From NCBI GenBank assembly GCA_041398825.1, contig JAWKTX010000003.1, positions 1 through 64,000 on the forward strand: DNA of 64,000 nt. Direction: 5' to 3'. This document shows positions 52,044-61,717 of the stretch, piece after piece. A program made the position numbers and the translations under genes. The DNA comes from Planctomycetaceae bacterium (GTDB lineage Bacteria > Planctomycetota > Planctomycetia > Planctomycetales > Planctomycetaceae). A model generated the notes under the pieces. It made no database searches and was not told where the DNA came from. It worked only from the letters and a program-made list of their open reading frames with translations. The stretch's first letter is position 1. Every line of letters starts with the position of its first letter.

Positions 52044-55000
52044 ATGGTGTGGCGAACAAGTTTGGTGATCCTTGGGTTGATGCTGGAAGTGGGAGTCTCG
52101 AATACAAAGTTGCAGGCCGCCGACGCGGAAACGCAGGCGGCAGAGATTCTTGAGAAAGCTCAGATCAGTGGGGGCTTCATCGTACATCTGGGCGCGGGTG
52201 ATGGCCGTCTGACTGCGGCGCTGAAAGCAGGTCCGGCAATTCAGGTTCATGGCCTGGTGCGAACCGAGGGCGAACTTAGGCAAGCCCGCGATGTGATTTA
52301 CGATTCGGGTAAATACGGCGACGTCTCTGTCGTGATGCTCGCCGGCAGCCAGCTCCCTTATGTCGATAACCTTGTGAACCTGCTGGTGGCGGAGTCGCTG
52401 GACGGCATCGCAATGGACGAGGTCTTAAGAGTACTGGTTCCCAATGGCACCGCTCTGATCAAAGGCAGTGATGGTGAGTGGCAAAAGACAGTCAAGCCGC
52501 GTCCGTCAACCATTGATGAATGGTCACATTATCTGCACGACGCCAGTGGAAACGCCGTTGCTCATGATGAAGAAGTGGCACCACCCCGCCATCTGCAATG
52601 GGTTGGTAGTCCTCGCTGGTCCCGTCATCATGACCGCATGGCCAGCATGAGCGCGCTTGTGAGTACCAACGGTCGAATGTTTTACATCATGGATGAAGGG
52701 AGTCGTGTGTCGATTCAGTTGCCTCCCAAATGGAAGCTCATTGCTCGCGATGCTTTTAATGGGACGGTGCTCTGGAAACGCGACATGGAGAATTGGCAGA
52801 GTCATCTATGGCCTTTGAAGAAGCGGCCCGACTCAGCTCTCGCGGCGACTCGTTTCCAACGCCGATACCGTCTTTGCAACCCTGAGCTTTGACGCACCCG
52901 TTACGGCTCTGGATGCCGCATCAGGCACGACCCTCAGGATTTTTGAGGGAACAGATGGTGCAGAAGAAATCATCAATATGGGAGAACTGTTGTTTGTCGT
53001 TGTCCGTAAAGGGAAAGCTGAATTGGCCGATTATGCTCCGGCAAACGGCCGTGTTGGTGATCAGGGGCAGGTTGCGAAGGAGTTCTTCTGGAATGAGGAA
53101 CCTCGTGTGATTATGGCCTACGAAGCTGCCTCCGGAAAGCGGCTTTGGGCGAAGCAATCAGGGCTGTCGCCGTTGACGCTCGCCGCTGACAGCACCAATG
53201 TTTACTTTCACGATGGCGAAAGTGTTATTGCCCTGAATCAAAAGAGCGGCGAAATGGCGTGGAGTTCCGAGCCTGTCACGCGTCGCAAACAGTTTACATT
53301 TAATTTCGGGCCTCGACTGGTTATCCACAACGACGTCGTATTGTACGCCGGCGGAGACGGTCGAATGATCAGTGTTGACGCGGCAACTGGCAGGGAATTA
53401 TGGACGGCACAGCATCCCAATTCCGGGTACCAGTCTCCGCAGGACCTGATGGTAGTGAACGGTTTAGTTTGGTGCGCGCCAACAACGTCCGGGAAGGACA
53501 CCGGAGTTTATACGGGGCGCGATCCACGCACCGGCGAAGTCAAGAAAGAGTTCGCACCAGATGTCGACACGTACTGGTTTCATCATCGTTGCTACATTGC
53601 GAAGGCAACAGACAATTTCCTGATCCCTTCGCGAACTGGAGTGGAGTTTGTCGATTACGAACAGGAACACTGGGACATCAACCACTGGGTTCGGGGAGGC
53701 TGTTTATACGGAGTGATGCCATGCAATGGGCTCACTTACACGCCGCCGCACAATTGCGCCTGCTATCCCGAAGCGAAACTCTACGGTTTCAATGCCCTGG
53801 CACCGACAGCGCCGACTCGGCCAATCCCGGCAGAAATTCCCGAGGAAGGGCGTCTGGAACAAGGGCCCGCATTTTCCTCTTCGCTTGCGTCGAAGAAAGT
53901 CGGCCCGAATGACGATTGGCCAACATTCCGCCACGATGCTCATCGTAGTGGTACATCACTGCAGCCGATTGACCCAAAAATTGGAAACCCAATGGGACGT
54001 CAGTGGGAGGACGACTTACGTCACCGGTGATCGCAGACGGTCGCGTTTATGTCTCTCAGATTGATACGCACACTTTGTTTGCCCTGAATCAAACCGATGG
54101 TCAACGCGTCTGGAAATATACGGCGGGAGCTCGAGTCGATTCGCCACCAACAATTGAGCAGGGGCGGGTCGTCTTTGGATGCGCCGATGGCTGGATCTAT
54201 TGCCTGAATCAGGACGACGGTCAGCTGGTGTGGCGGTATCGGGCGGCTCCCATGGATCGTCGGACCATGGCATACGAACAGTTGGAATCGCTCTGGCCGG
54301 TTCACGGAAGTGTCCTGATTAAAGAGAACATCATCTGGGCGGTTTCCGGTCGCAGTAATTTTCTCGATGGCGGGCTTCGGCTGCTTCGGCTCGACCTGGC
54401 CACCGGGCGAAAAATCTCCGAAACCATCATGGACGAAACGAATCCTGAAACCGGAAACAATCTGCAGGAGAAGCTGCAAATCCTGCAGATGCCGGTGGGA
54501 CTGCCGGACATCCTCAGCAGTGACGAAAAGTTCGTCTACATGCGTTCACAGAAGTTCGACCTGGAAGGCAATCGAATCGAGATTGGTCCGGTCAGTGGAG
54601 ATTTCGCGAAACAGGGTGGTGCCCAGCGCGGAGAAGGAGTGCATCTGTTTGCTCCGATGGGATTTTTGGATGATACGTGGTTCCATCGATCGTACTGGGT
54701 GATGGGCCGTAACTTTGCAGGCGGCCACGGAGGCTATTATCAGGCAGGAAAGTATGCTCCGTCCGGCCGGATCATGGTCAATGGAGATGGATACGTTTAC
54801 GGATATGGCCGCAAACCCGAGTATCTGCGATGGACAACGACAATGGAGCATCAGTTGTTTGCCGCATCTCCAACTCCACCGGAGGTTCCCGACAATTTTG
54901 GCAAAGGGAACGGAGCTAATGCGGATGCGGGGCTTCATTTGCAGGATTCCCGATTGTACCGGCACTGGATCCTGCCAATAAAGAAATCACGATTGAAGCC

Positions 55001-55962
55001 TGGATGACCGCCACCTCCCCCAATGGTGTGATTGTGGCGCGCGGTGGTCCCGCCGAAGGATTCGCATTAACCCTTCAAACGGGAAGCCTCATTTTCTTGT
55101 ACGGGCTGGGGGAGAATTGACCAGCATCAATGGTCCGAAGCGAATCGTGGGAGGCTGGCACCACATCGTCGGTGTGATGGACTCTGACGGAGCCATGCGA
55201 TTATACGTGGATGGCCAACGCGTGGCCGATGGAAAGTCGCCGTCCGTTCTCACCAAAAACCCGGCTCAGGGCCTGGAAGTTGGAATTGATGCGGGATCGC
55301 CGGTGGGGACCTATGAATCGCCGAATCAATTCATTGGGATCATCGACGAAGTGCGGCTGTATTTCACCGCTGTTGGTGACGCAGCGGTTCTGGACCGATT
55401 CCGCAACAACGAAGAAATGTCTGGAGAACCCGCTTTAGTTGTGACCTTCGATGACGGCACCGCGCGAGATATGTCGACCTACCGCACCAACGGAACCCTG
55501 GAGAACGTCAAAGAGGCGGAGGGGAAGTTTGGCCGCGGGATTCAGCTGACAGGCACAGGAGCAGGCCGACGACGCGGGGCGAACAACAACGCTCAAAAGC
55601 CGGGCGACAGCCTTGTGAAACCCAAATGGACCGCCGACGTGCCAATTTATGTGCGTGCGATGGTTCTTGCGGGTTCGAACCTGTTCATCGTGGGCCCTCC
55701 TGACATTATCGACGAAGAGTCGACATTCCAGCAGCTGTCCGAACGAGATCCGGAAGTTCAAACGTTGCTGAAGCAGCAGGATGATGCTCTGGAAGGTGTG
55801 GCTGGTGGCAAGTTACTTGCCGTACGAACCGACACCGGAGAAGTCGAGCACGAACTGCAGCTGGACACACTACCAGCCTGGGATGGACTTTCTGGTGCTC
55901 AGGGACAGTTGTTCCTGACCACACTGGATGGTCGAGTGATGTGCTTCGGCAAGTCCGACTGA
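52044..55962 (+). pseudogene. Large methyltransferase-PQQ-LamG protein, broken in several frames
   Basis: The start at 52044 gives a signal peptide (MVWRTSLVILGLMLEVG). Then come an SAM-methyltransferase-like domain (FIVHLGAGDGRLTAALKAGP), a PQQ/BamB-type beta propeller (YEAASGKRLWAKQSGLSPLT, WKYTAGARVDSPPTIEQGRV, LATGRKISETIMDE) and a LamG/concanavalin domain (RIVGGWHHIVGVMDSDGAMR, NQFIGIIDEVRLYFTA). Read together they make one protein of about 1,300 residues, typical of planctomycetes. The register changes near 52822, 53980, 54002, 54945 and 55083. Some sites are homopolymers (AAAAA at about 53977). With five changes it cannot be translated as sequenced. Confidence 0.88.
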
Positions 55963-56177
55963 ATTTGACTGAACAAGACGGACGAAGTCCACAGACAGTG
56001 AATTCCAGCTCGATGCGACCATTTCAGCATCGAGCTGTTCTTATGCGCCGCCCTGAGTCAGTACAGCCTGCATCCCTTCAAATCGGGGAGCCGTTTAATC
56101 CGGGGAAGAACCAGCCAACAGGACCATGGAGGCTGATCACAACCAAACACGGCAACCGTCAGAGGTCCGACGCTATT

Positions 56178-56284
56178 AGCTTAACTGTCCGTTGAAAGAA
56201 CGGGACAGACACGCAGGACGACCGGAAACCGTCGTGTTTTCAGGTCTCCTGCTCGAGCCAGTCCCGTTATTCAACAGGCTGCCA
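56178..56284 (-). repeat. Palindromic 105-bp element, copy 6
   Basis: The best-preserved reverse copy: AACTGTCCGTTGAAAGAACG and CAGACACGCAGGACGACC at one end, CTCGAGCCAGTCCCG and CAACAGGCTGCC at the other. It sits between two convergent genes, two bases from the Rieske-SufT stop and about 215 bp from the end of the PQQ/LamG gene. Confidence 0.85.
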
Positions 56285-56286
56285 GG

Positions 56287-57045
56287 CTAGAAGATTCCCA
56301 GCTGATCTTTGGCTTCGTCGGTCATACGATCAGGGCTCCAGGGCGGCGTCATCGTCAGAGTGATTGACGCTTCGTCCACATCATGAAGTCGTTCCAGGGC
56401 CATTTTTGCCTGCTGCACAATCTGCGGTCCCGCAGGACACGCTGGACTGGTGAGAGTCATTTCGACGCATACTCTTCGGTCGTTCTCTTCATCCTGCAAG
56501 ACGGCGTAGACAAGTCCCAGGTCGACAATATTCACCATCAATTCCGGGTCAATCACCTGCTTTAATGCTTCAATAAAGTCGAAGTCCGATGATGGCTCTT
56601 TGACAGCGCCACCATCGTCGAAAACAACCTGCTGCACATCCGCTTCGTTTGAACTGACCTGCTGAACCGGCAGACTTTTGGCGGCGAAGTCTGAACCACT
56701 GTCTTCGACATCGGAAGACTCGACCTTTGCCGGCCTGCGAGTCTCAGCACTCGCCCAGACGAATCCATCACGGATCTCGACACCAAATGATCGGATGGCT
56801 TTTGTTGCCGGCATGCAAAGCGCTTTGCCGGTTTCCAAATCGAACGTGGCACCATGGCGAGGGCAAACGATTGACTGGCCTTTCAGCGGTCCGTCCGTAA
56901 GCGGCTGCCCGTCGTGAGTGCACACATCCTCCACAACGAAGAACTGGTCCTCAATGCGTACCAGAAGGGCCGGAATATCGTCAACGAAGACTGATTCTCG
57001 TTCGCCCGGCGCAATCTTGTCCGTCGCAATTAGTTTTTCCCACAT
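56287..57045 (-). CDS. Rieske-SufT fusion protein
   Basis: The 252-residue protein joins two domains. Residues 1-100 are a Rieske-type [2Fe-2S] ferredoxin with ligands Cys42/His44 (CTH) and Cys61/His64 (CPRH). Residues 150-252 are a DUF59/SufT (MIP18-like) domain (FIEALKQVIDPELMVNIVDLG, LTSPACPAGPQI). An acidic linker joins them. SufT helps Fe-S cluster maturation; fusion to Rieske is unusual. The start overlaps the sufD stop, making it the last gene of the suf unit. Confidence 0.9.
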   Translation of the reverse strand: MWEKLIATDKIAPGERESVFVDDIPALLVRIEDQFFVVEDVCTHDGQPLTDGPLKGQSIVCPRHGATFDLETGKALCMPATKAIRSFGVEIRDGFVWASAETRRPAKVESSDVEDSGSDFAAKSLPVQQVSSNEADVQQVVFDDGGAVKEPSSDFDFIEALKQVIDPELMVNIVDLGLVYAVLQDEENDRRVCVEMTLTSPACPAGPQIVQQAKMALERLHDVDEASITLTMTPPWSPDRMTDEAKDQLGIF

Positions 57046-58376
57046 CAGATTGCTCCGATCGCTTCGATGCCCAGTTTGCCCTGAACGGTCCGGCTGAGTG
57101 TTTCTCGAACGACTTCGACCGGAATGCGGTCGTAGACCTGCTGGAAGAAGCCTTCTACGATCATGTGCATGGCTTCTTTTTCGCTGATGCCTCGGCTTTG
57201 AGCATAGAAGACTTGCTCTTCGTCAACGCGGCCGGTGGTGGCTCCATGAGTGCACCGGACGTCGTCGGCTTCGATTTCCAGGCCGGGGATGCTGTCACAA
57301 CGTGCATCACGGCTGAGCATCAACGCGTCGCTTCGCTGATAGCCGTCGGTTTGCTGAGCCGCTTCATCCACCTTAATCATGCCTCGCCAAATGACTCGGC
57401 TTTCGTCCCGGAGAACTTCCTTATAAAGCAGGTCGCTGTGAGTTCCCTGTGCTTTGTGATGCTGCTGAGTGTAGTAGCTGATCTTTTGACGATCGCTGGT
57501 GAACGTCACACCATTGACTTCTGCCGTCGCAGATCGACCGTTCAGATTGATGTCCTGATGGATATGGCTGAGCTTGCTGCCAAGCCCCACAACCGTCCAC
57601 TGCAGGTTGCCCTGAGATGCAACGTTGCCGCCCTGATGAGCCAGATGCCAGGTGTTCTGATTCCAGTTCTGCAACTGAACGTATCGCAGATTTGCATGTC
57701 TACCGACGATCAGTTCCACGCAGCCCACGTGCAGGCCGCTGATGGTTTCGTCGGACGAGGTCGTCTCTTCCAGCAGAGTGGCTCGAGCTTCGTCCTCCAG
57801 AATGATGAGTGTATGACCAAAGTCGGCCACGCCATCCTGAGAATGAGCGATCAGACTGTGAAGCGGCAGTTCCACTTCGACACCTTTGGGGACGTACAAA
57901 AGCGTGCCACTGGTCCAGAACGCTGCATGCCATGCGCTGAAGCGGTCAGCGTCCGGTTTGACCGCCTGCTTCATAAAATAAGGTTCCAGCAGTTCGCGAT
58001 GTTCGGTCAACAGCGTTTGCAGGTCGCCAAACAGCACGCCTTTAGCTGCGATGTCCTCGTTGACAGACGCATGTGTCATCTGGCCGTTGACATGACCGAT
58101 ACTGCCGCCGTATTCCGTTTCGTTCGCCAGCAGCGTCCCAATCTGAGACGCATCCGCTGCGTCAGCCGTTGGACGAAACTTCGCCGCATTAAAGATCCTC
58201 AGATCGACGCGTTTGAATTCTTCCGGATCCAGTTCTGCCGTCAGCAGTTCCTGATACTGCGCGAAGGCAGCCCGGCGAGCGTCTGTGATCCACGCCGCTT
58301 CATGGCGAGTGGTCAGGAATTCTTCGAAGGTGTCGGCGTTGTAGCCGGTTCGCGATGTTCTGGTATTCGATGTCAT
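57045..58376 (-). CDS. sufD: SufD, Fe-S scaffold subunit
   Basis: The 443-residue protein is homologous to SufB and forms the SufBC2D scaffold. It has the beta-helix core (LYVPKGVEVELPLHSLIAHS, FGHTLIILEDEARATLLEET) and the C-terminal helical part (RGISEKEAMHMIVEGFFQQV). It is followed without gap by the Rieske-SufT gene. The 490-bp gap to sufB upstream holds a toxin remnant and a tandem array, so the unit may have more than one promoter. Confidence 0.95.
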   Translation of the reverse strand: MTSNTRTSRTGYNADTFEEFLTTRHEAAWITDARRAAFAQYQELLTAELDPEEFKRVDLRIFNAAKFRPTADAADASQIGTLLANETEYGGSIGHVNGQMTHASVNEDIAAKGVLFGDLQTLLTEHRELLEPYFMKQAVKPDADRFSAWHAAFWTSGTLLYVPKGVEVELPLHSLIAHSQDGVADFGHTLIILEDEARATLLEETTSSDETISGLHVGCVELIVGRHANLRYVQLQNWNQNTWHLAHQGGNVASQGNLQWTVVGLGSKLSHIHQDINLNGRSATAEVNGVTFTSDRQKISYYTQQHHKAQGTHSDLLYKEVLRDESRVIWRGMIKVDEAAQQTDGYQRSDALMLSRDARCDSIPGLEIEADDVRCTHGATTGRVDEEQVFYAQSRGISEKEAMHMIVEGFFQQVYDRIPVEVVRETLSRTVQGKLGIEAIGAI

Positions 58377-58382
58377 CGTTCT

Positions 58383-58536
58383 CTACTGATCAAACGGGAT
58401 CTGATCTGATATTTGCCAACTCTGCGGAGCGTTGAGCACACGCAGGACAAAAACCGTGGAATTACGAAGATAAAACATTACTCGATAGCCGCTCCGGCGA
58501 CGTCCATTGCCAGGCAGCGTCCTCGCAGTGCAAGGC
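58383..58536 (-). pseudogene. RelE/ParE-type toxin remnant
   Basis: The minus-strand frame reads GRRRSGYRVMFYLRNSTVFV then LRVLNAPQSW to a stop at 58383. This resembles the last two strands of RelE/ParE toxins (pattern G-x-Y-R-V-x-Y and V-L-R-V-L). No start or antitoxin is present. It is inside the suf operon, between sufB and sufD. Confidence 0.45.
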
Positions 58537-58756
58537 CGATCTCATCTGACTCAGATGAGGGTCTGTAGCTCATCGGCGCCGCGCAGATACTGAAGCTGCA
58601 CTGAGTCAATGACAACGTGAGCTGGTTCACTTCACGGCACTTTTACTGCAACATGCTGTCCATTTGCAGCAGCGATGGCACCAGCACTTTCACGACCCAC
58701 TTCAATCATCGACGTTCTCCTCTGGGCGGAACGTGAGAGGCACGTGCCAGGAACTC
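58537..58756. other. Intergenic part of the sufB-sufD gap
   Basis: No supported gene. The right edge is the 17-bp array. Confidence 0.4.
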
Positions 58757-58881
58757 ACTGTCAAAGAACCAACACTGTCAAAGAACCAACACTGTCAAAG
58801 AACCAACACTGTCAAAGAACCAACACTGTCAAAGAACCAACACTGTCAACTAACCAACAATGCCAACTAACCAACACTGCC
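58757..58881 (-). repeat. 17-bp tandem array fused to the sufB 3' end
   Basis: On the plus strand the unit is ACTGTCAAAGAACCAAC. Five identical units (58757-58841) are followed by two diverged ones (58842-58858, 58859-58875) and a partial one. The diverged end contains the sufB stop codon and its last four codons (GSVG), so the array is a tandem expansion of that 3' end. Read on the suf strand each unit contains TTGACA, the -35 consensus. Confidence 0.93.
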
Positions 58882-60282
58882 TTCCATCTGCAGTTCAATC
58901 AGTCGATTCATTTCGACTGCGTACTCCATGGGCAGCTCTTTAACCAGAGGTTCAATGAAGCCGGTGACAATCATCGCACTGGCTTCAGCTTCAGTCAGTC
59001 CACGGCTCATCAGGTAGAACAACTGCTCTTCAGCAATCTTGCTGACGCTGGCTTCATGCTCGATGGCGACGTCCTGTTCTTCGACTTCGATGTACGGATA
59101 CGTGTCGCTTTTGCTGGCAGGGTCGAGGATCAGTGCGTCGCAAACCACATTACTCTTGCAGTGATGAGCTCCGTCTTCCACTTTGACAAGGCCTCGATAG
59201 CTGCTGCGGCCACCATCCTTGCTGATACTCTTGCTGATGATGCGGCTACTGGTGTGAGGAGCACAGTGAACCATCTTGGCTCCTGCGTCCTGATGCTGAC
59301 CTTTGCCTGCGAACGCGATCGAGAGAGTTTCGCCACGAGCCCCGGGTTCCATCAGCCAAATGGCCGGATACTTCATCGTCAGCTTGCTGCCCAGGTTGCC
59401 GTCGACCCATTCCATGAGCGAATCGCCATAAGCCATAGCGCGCTTGGTGACCAGGTTGTAGACGTTCGCTGACCAGTTCTGGATAGTCGTATAGCGGAAT
59501 CGGCCGCCACGTTTCACGATGATTTCCACCACCGCACTGTGCAGGCTATCGCTGCTGTAAGTCGGAGCCGTGCAGCCTTCGACGTAATGTGCTGAAGCCC
59601 CTTCATCCACAATGATCAGAGTCCGTTCGAACTGGCCCATGTTCTGGCTGTTGATTCGGAAATACGCCTGTAGCGGAAACTCAATATGAACGCCCGGCGG
59701 AACATAAATGAAGCTGCCACCCGACCACACAGCGCTGTTTAGAGCCGCGAATTTGTTGTCTTCCGGCGGAATGACTTTGGCGAAATGTTCGCGGAAGATC
59801 TCCGGATGATCTCGCAGAGCGGAATCCGTATCGGTGAACAGCACGCCCTGATTGGCAAGGTCCTCTTTCAGGCTGCCGTACACAACTTCGGATTCGTACT
59901 GAGCCTTCACGCCGGACAGATATTTCTTTTCGGCTTCCGGAATCCCCAGTCGGTCGTAGGTTTTGCGAATGTCTTCCGGAACATCGTCCCAGCTGCGTTC
60001 CTGACCTTTGGAGGCCTTCATGTAATAGTAGATGTCGTTAAAGTCGAGCTCCGACATGTCGCCGCCCCAATTGGGCATAGGTCGTGATTCGAAGATCTCC
60101 AGCGACTTCAACCGGAAGTCCCGCATCCATGCAGGCTCTTTTTTCATCTCGGAAATCTGTGCGACGATCTCACGATCCAGACCTTTGCGACTCTTGAATT
60201 CGTAGTTGTCGGTCGAATCGTGGAAGCCGAACTGGTAGTCGCCAATGGCCACTTCGCTTTTGGTGGGTGTATCAGTGCTCAT
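58867..60282 (-). CDS. sufB: SufB, Fe-S scaffold subunit
   Basis: The 471-residue protein carries the SufB hallmarks: RVFG-type beta-helix strands (FIYVPPGVHIEFPLQAYFRI, GQFERTLIIVDEGASAHYVE), YTTIQNWSANVYNLVTKRA, and the conserved C-terminus VSKIAEEQLFYLMSRGLTE. It assembles [4Fe-4S] clusters with SufC and SufD. Its 3' end is merged with the 17-bp tandem array. A doc gene separates it from sufC. Confidence 0.97.
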   Translation of the reverse strand: MSTDTPTKSEVAIGDYQFGFHDSTDNYEFKSRKGLDREIVAQISEMKKEPAWMRDFRLKSLEIFESRPMPNWGGDMSELDFNDIYYYMKASKGQERSWDDVPEDIRKTYDRLGIPEAEKKYLSGVKAQYESEVVYGSLKEDLANQGVLFTDTDSALRDHPEIFREHFAKVIPPEDNKFAALNSAVWSGGSFIYVPPGVHIEFPLQAYFRINSQNMGQFERTLIIVDEGASAHYVEGCTAPTYSSDSLHSAVVEIIVKRGGRFRYTTIQNWSANVYNLVTKRAMAYGDSLMEWVDGNLGSKLTMKYPAIWLMEPGARGETLSIAFAGKGQHQDAGAKMVHCAPHTSSRIISKSISKDGGRSSYRGLVKVEDGAHHCKSNVVCDALILDPASKSDTYPYIEVEEQDVAIEHEASVSKIAEEQLFYLMSRGLTEAEASAMIVTGFIEPLVKELPMEYAVEMNRLIELQMEGSVG

Positions 60283-60316
60283 GATGAGTTTTCTGTTTGA
60301 AGTTTTCAGAAACCAG

Positions 60317-60703
60317 CTATTTGTTTAATGCTCTTAGATTCGCGGCGAACCACGTTGCGAGCTGCTCTTTCGACATTTGTCCTGACGCCAGCTGGAGAAT
60401 CGATTCTTCGCCCAACTGTTGGTCGACCTCAAGAAAGTATCCATTGATTCGCAGAAACGTGTCTGCTGCTACAAAGCCTGTTCGCTTGTTGCCATCCACG
60501 AATGGATGGTTCATCACGGTGGAAAAGCAGAAGGCGGCAGCCTTCGATTCCAGCGTTCGGTAGAGTTCGATTTTCTCGAACGATGCCTTTGGCTGAGCGA
60601 CAGCAGATTCGAGCAGTCCTTTATCTCGAATGCCGGCACTGCCACCTGTTTCTCGGATCACACATTCATTCCCCGCACATTCTTTTCCATCACGCCGTTC
60701 CAC
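60317..60703 (-). CDS. doc: Doc-type (Fic family) toxin, no antitoxin visible
   Basis: The 128-residue protein has the Doc/Fic active site HPFVDGNKRTG (residues 66-76) and the Doc start of the second helix (GGSAGIRDKGLLESAVAQP). Doc phosphorylates elongation factor EF-Tu. The first ~20 residues (MERRDGKECAGNECVIRET) do not resemble the usual N-terminus, so the start may be altered. No Phd antitoxin gene is adjacent. It sits between sufC and sufB, on the same strand, only 34-37 bp from each. Confidence 0.8.
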   Translation of the reverse strand: MERRDGKECAGNECVIRETGGSAGIRDKGLLESAVAQPKASFEKIELYRTLESKAAAFCFSTVMNHPFVDGNKRTGFVAADTFLRINGYFLEVDQQLGEESILQLASGQMSKEQLATWFAANLRALNK

Positions 60704-60739
60704 CGGAAGAGGCTGTCACCGGACGTGGGGCAAATGTCG

Positions 60740-61552
60740 TTACACAGCCGCCGCTGCTTCAGCCCTCGCGTTGTCGGCATCGGCGTCCGGATGGCGTTCA
60801 CGAATGGAAGCGTAACCGTTGTTGTGAAGTTCCTGAGCCAATGATGCATCGCCGGTTTCAACAATGCGACCACCCAGCATGACGTGGGTGAATTTGGGTG
60901 GATTGTATTCCAGGAGTCGTTCGTGGTGGGTGATGATCAACACGCCCATCTGAGGGCCGCTGAGCTTTGCGAGGCCTTCGCTGACCACTCGCACGGCATC
61001 GCTGTCCAGACCGCTGTCCGTTTCGTCCAGAATGGCGAACCTGGGCTGCAGCATCGCCATCTGCAGAATCTCCATCCGCTTCTTTTCGCCGCCGGAAAAT
61101 CCGTCGTTCAGGTATCGTCGAGCGAACTCAACGTCCATCCCCAGTTCTTCCATCTTCGACTTGATTTCCTTGCGAAATTCCCGCATGCCAATCAGGCCTT
61201 CGCCTTCTTTGCGATCGGGATTGCGGATGTTACTGACCGCGTGACGGATGAAGTCGGCAACTTTTACTCCGGGAATGACGACCGGATACTGAAAGGCCAG
61301 GAACATGCCCAGACGAGCTCGTTCGTCAGCCGCGAATTCAGTGATGTTGACTCCGTCGACTTCAATGCTGCCGTCGGTGATCTCGTAGTTTGGATGTCCG
61401 GCCAGAGCGTAGGCCAGCGTGCTTTTGCCAGAGCCGTTGGGACCCATCAAAGCGTGAACTTCGCCCTGACGAATTTCCATATCCACGCCCTTAAGAATGG
61501 GCGTGCCCGCAACGGAAACATGAAGATTGCTGATGCGCAATGTGGATGTCAT
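60740..61552 (-). CDS. sufC: SufC, Fe-S scaffold ATPase
   Basis: The ATG at 61552 gives 270 residues. Walker A is GPNGSGKST (residues 37-45), the ABC signature reads GFSGGEKKRMEI, and Walker B RFAILDETDSGLD. The length and the SufC-specific YPVVIPGVKVADF are typical. It powers SufBCD. A Glu/Ala-rich tail follows the normal end. Confidence 0.97.
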   Translation of the reverse strand: MTSTLRISNLHVSVAGTPILKGVDMEIRQGEVHALMGPNGSGKSTLAYALAGHPNYEITDGSIEVDGVNITEFAADERARLGMFLAFQYPVVIPGVKVADFIRHAVSNIRNPDRKEGEGLIGMREFRKEIKSKMEELGMDVEFARRYLNDGFSGGEKKRMEILQMAMLQPRFAILDETDSGLDSDAVRVVSEGLAKLSGPQMGVLIITHHERLLEYNPPKFTHVMLGGRIVETGDASLAQELHNNGYASIRERHPDADADNARAEAAAAV

Positions 61553-61717
61553 TGATATGCACTTCCTGTGGGCGCCACGGCAAGACCGCAGCACCTTTGA
61601 CGAATCGAAATAGGAGTTCAGTCAGTTTTTAAGGGATCAGCAAGGCTGAACCCCGGTGTGACACGAAACTGAGGAGTGGCATTCCTCGCTGATTTCGCAC
61701 CATCGTGTTCAGGAAAC

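Noticed and set aside
57165..58409. Long plus-strand open frame (414 codons) opposite sufD
   Set aside because: It is the antisense of a clear sufD gene; no domain, no ribosome-binding site. GC-rich codon use on one strand often opens the other.
58757..58881. The 17-bp array as a CRISPR array
   Set aside because: Units are directly adjacent with no unique spacers.
60884..61555. Plus-strand frame of 223 codons opposite sufC
   Set aside because: Antisense shadow of sufC; no recognisable product.
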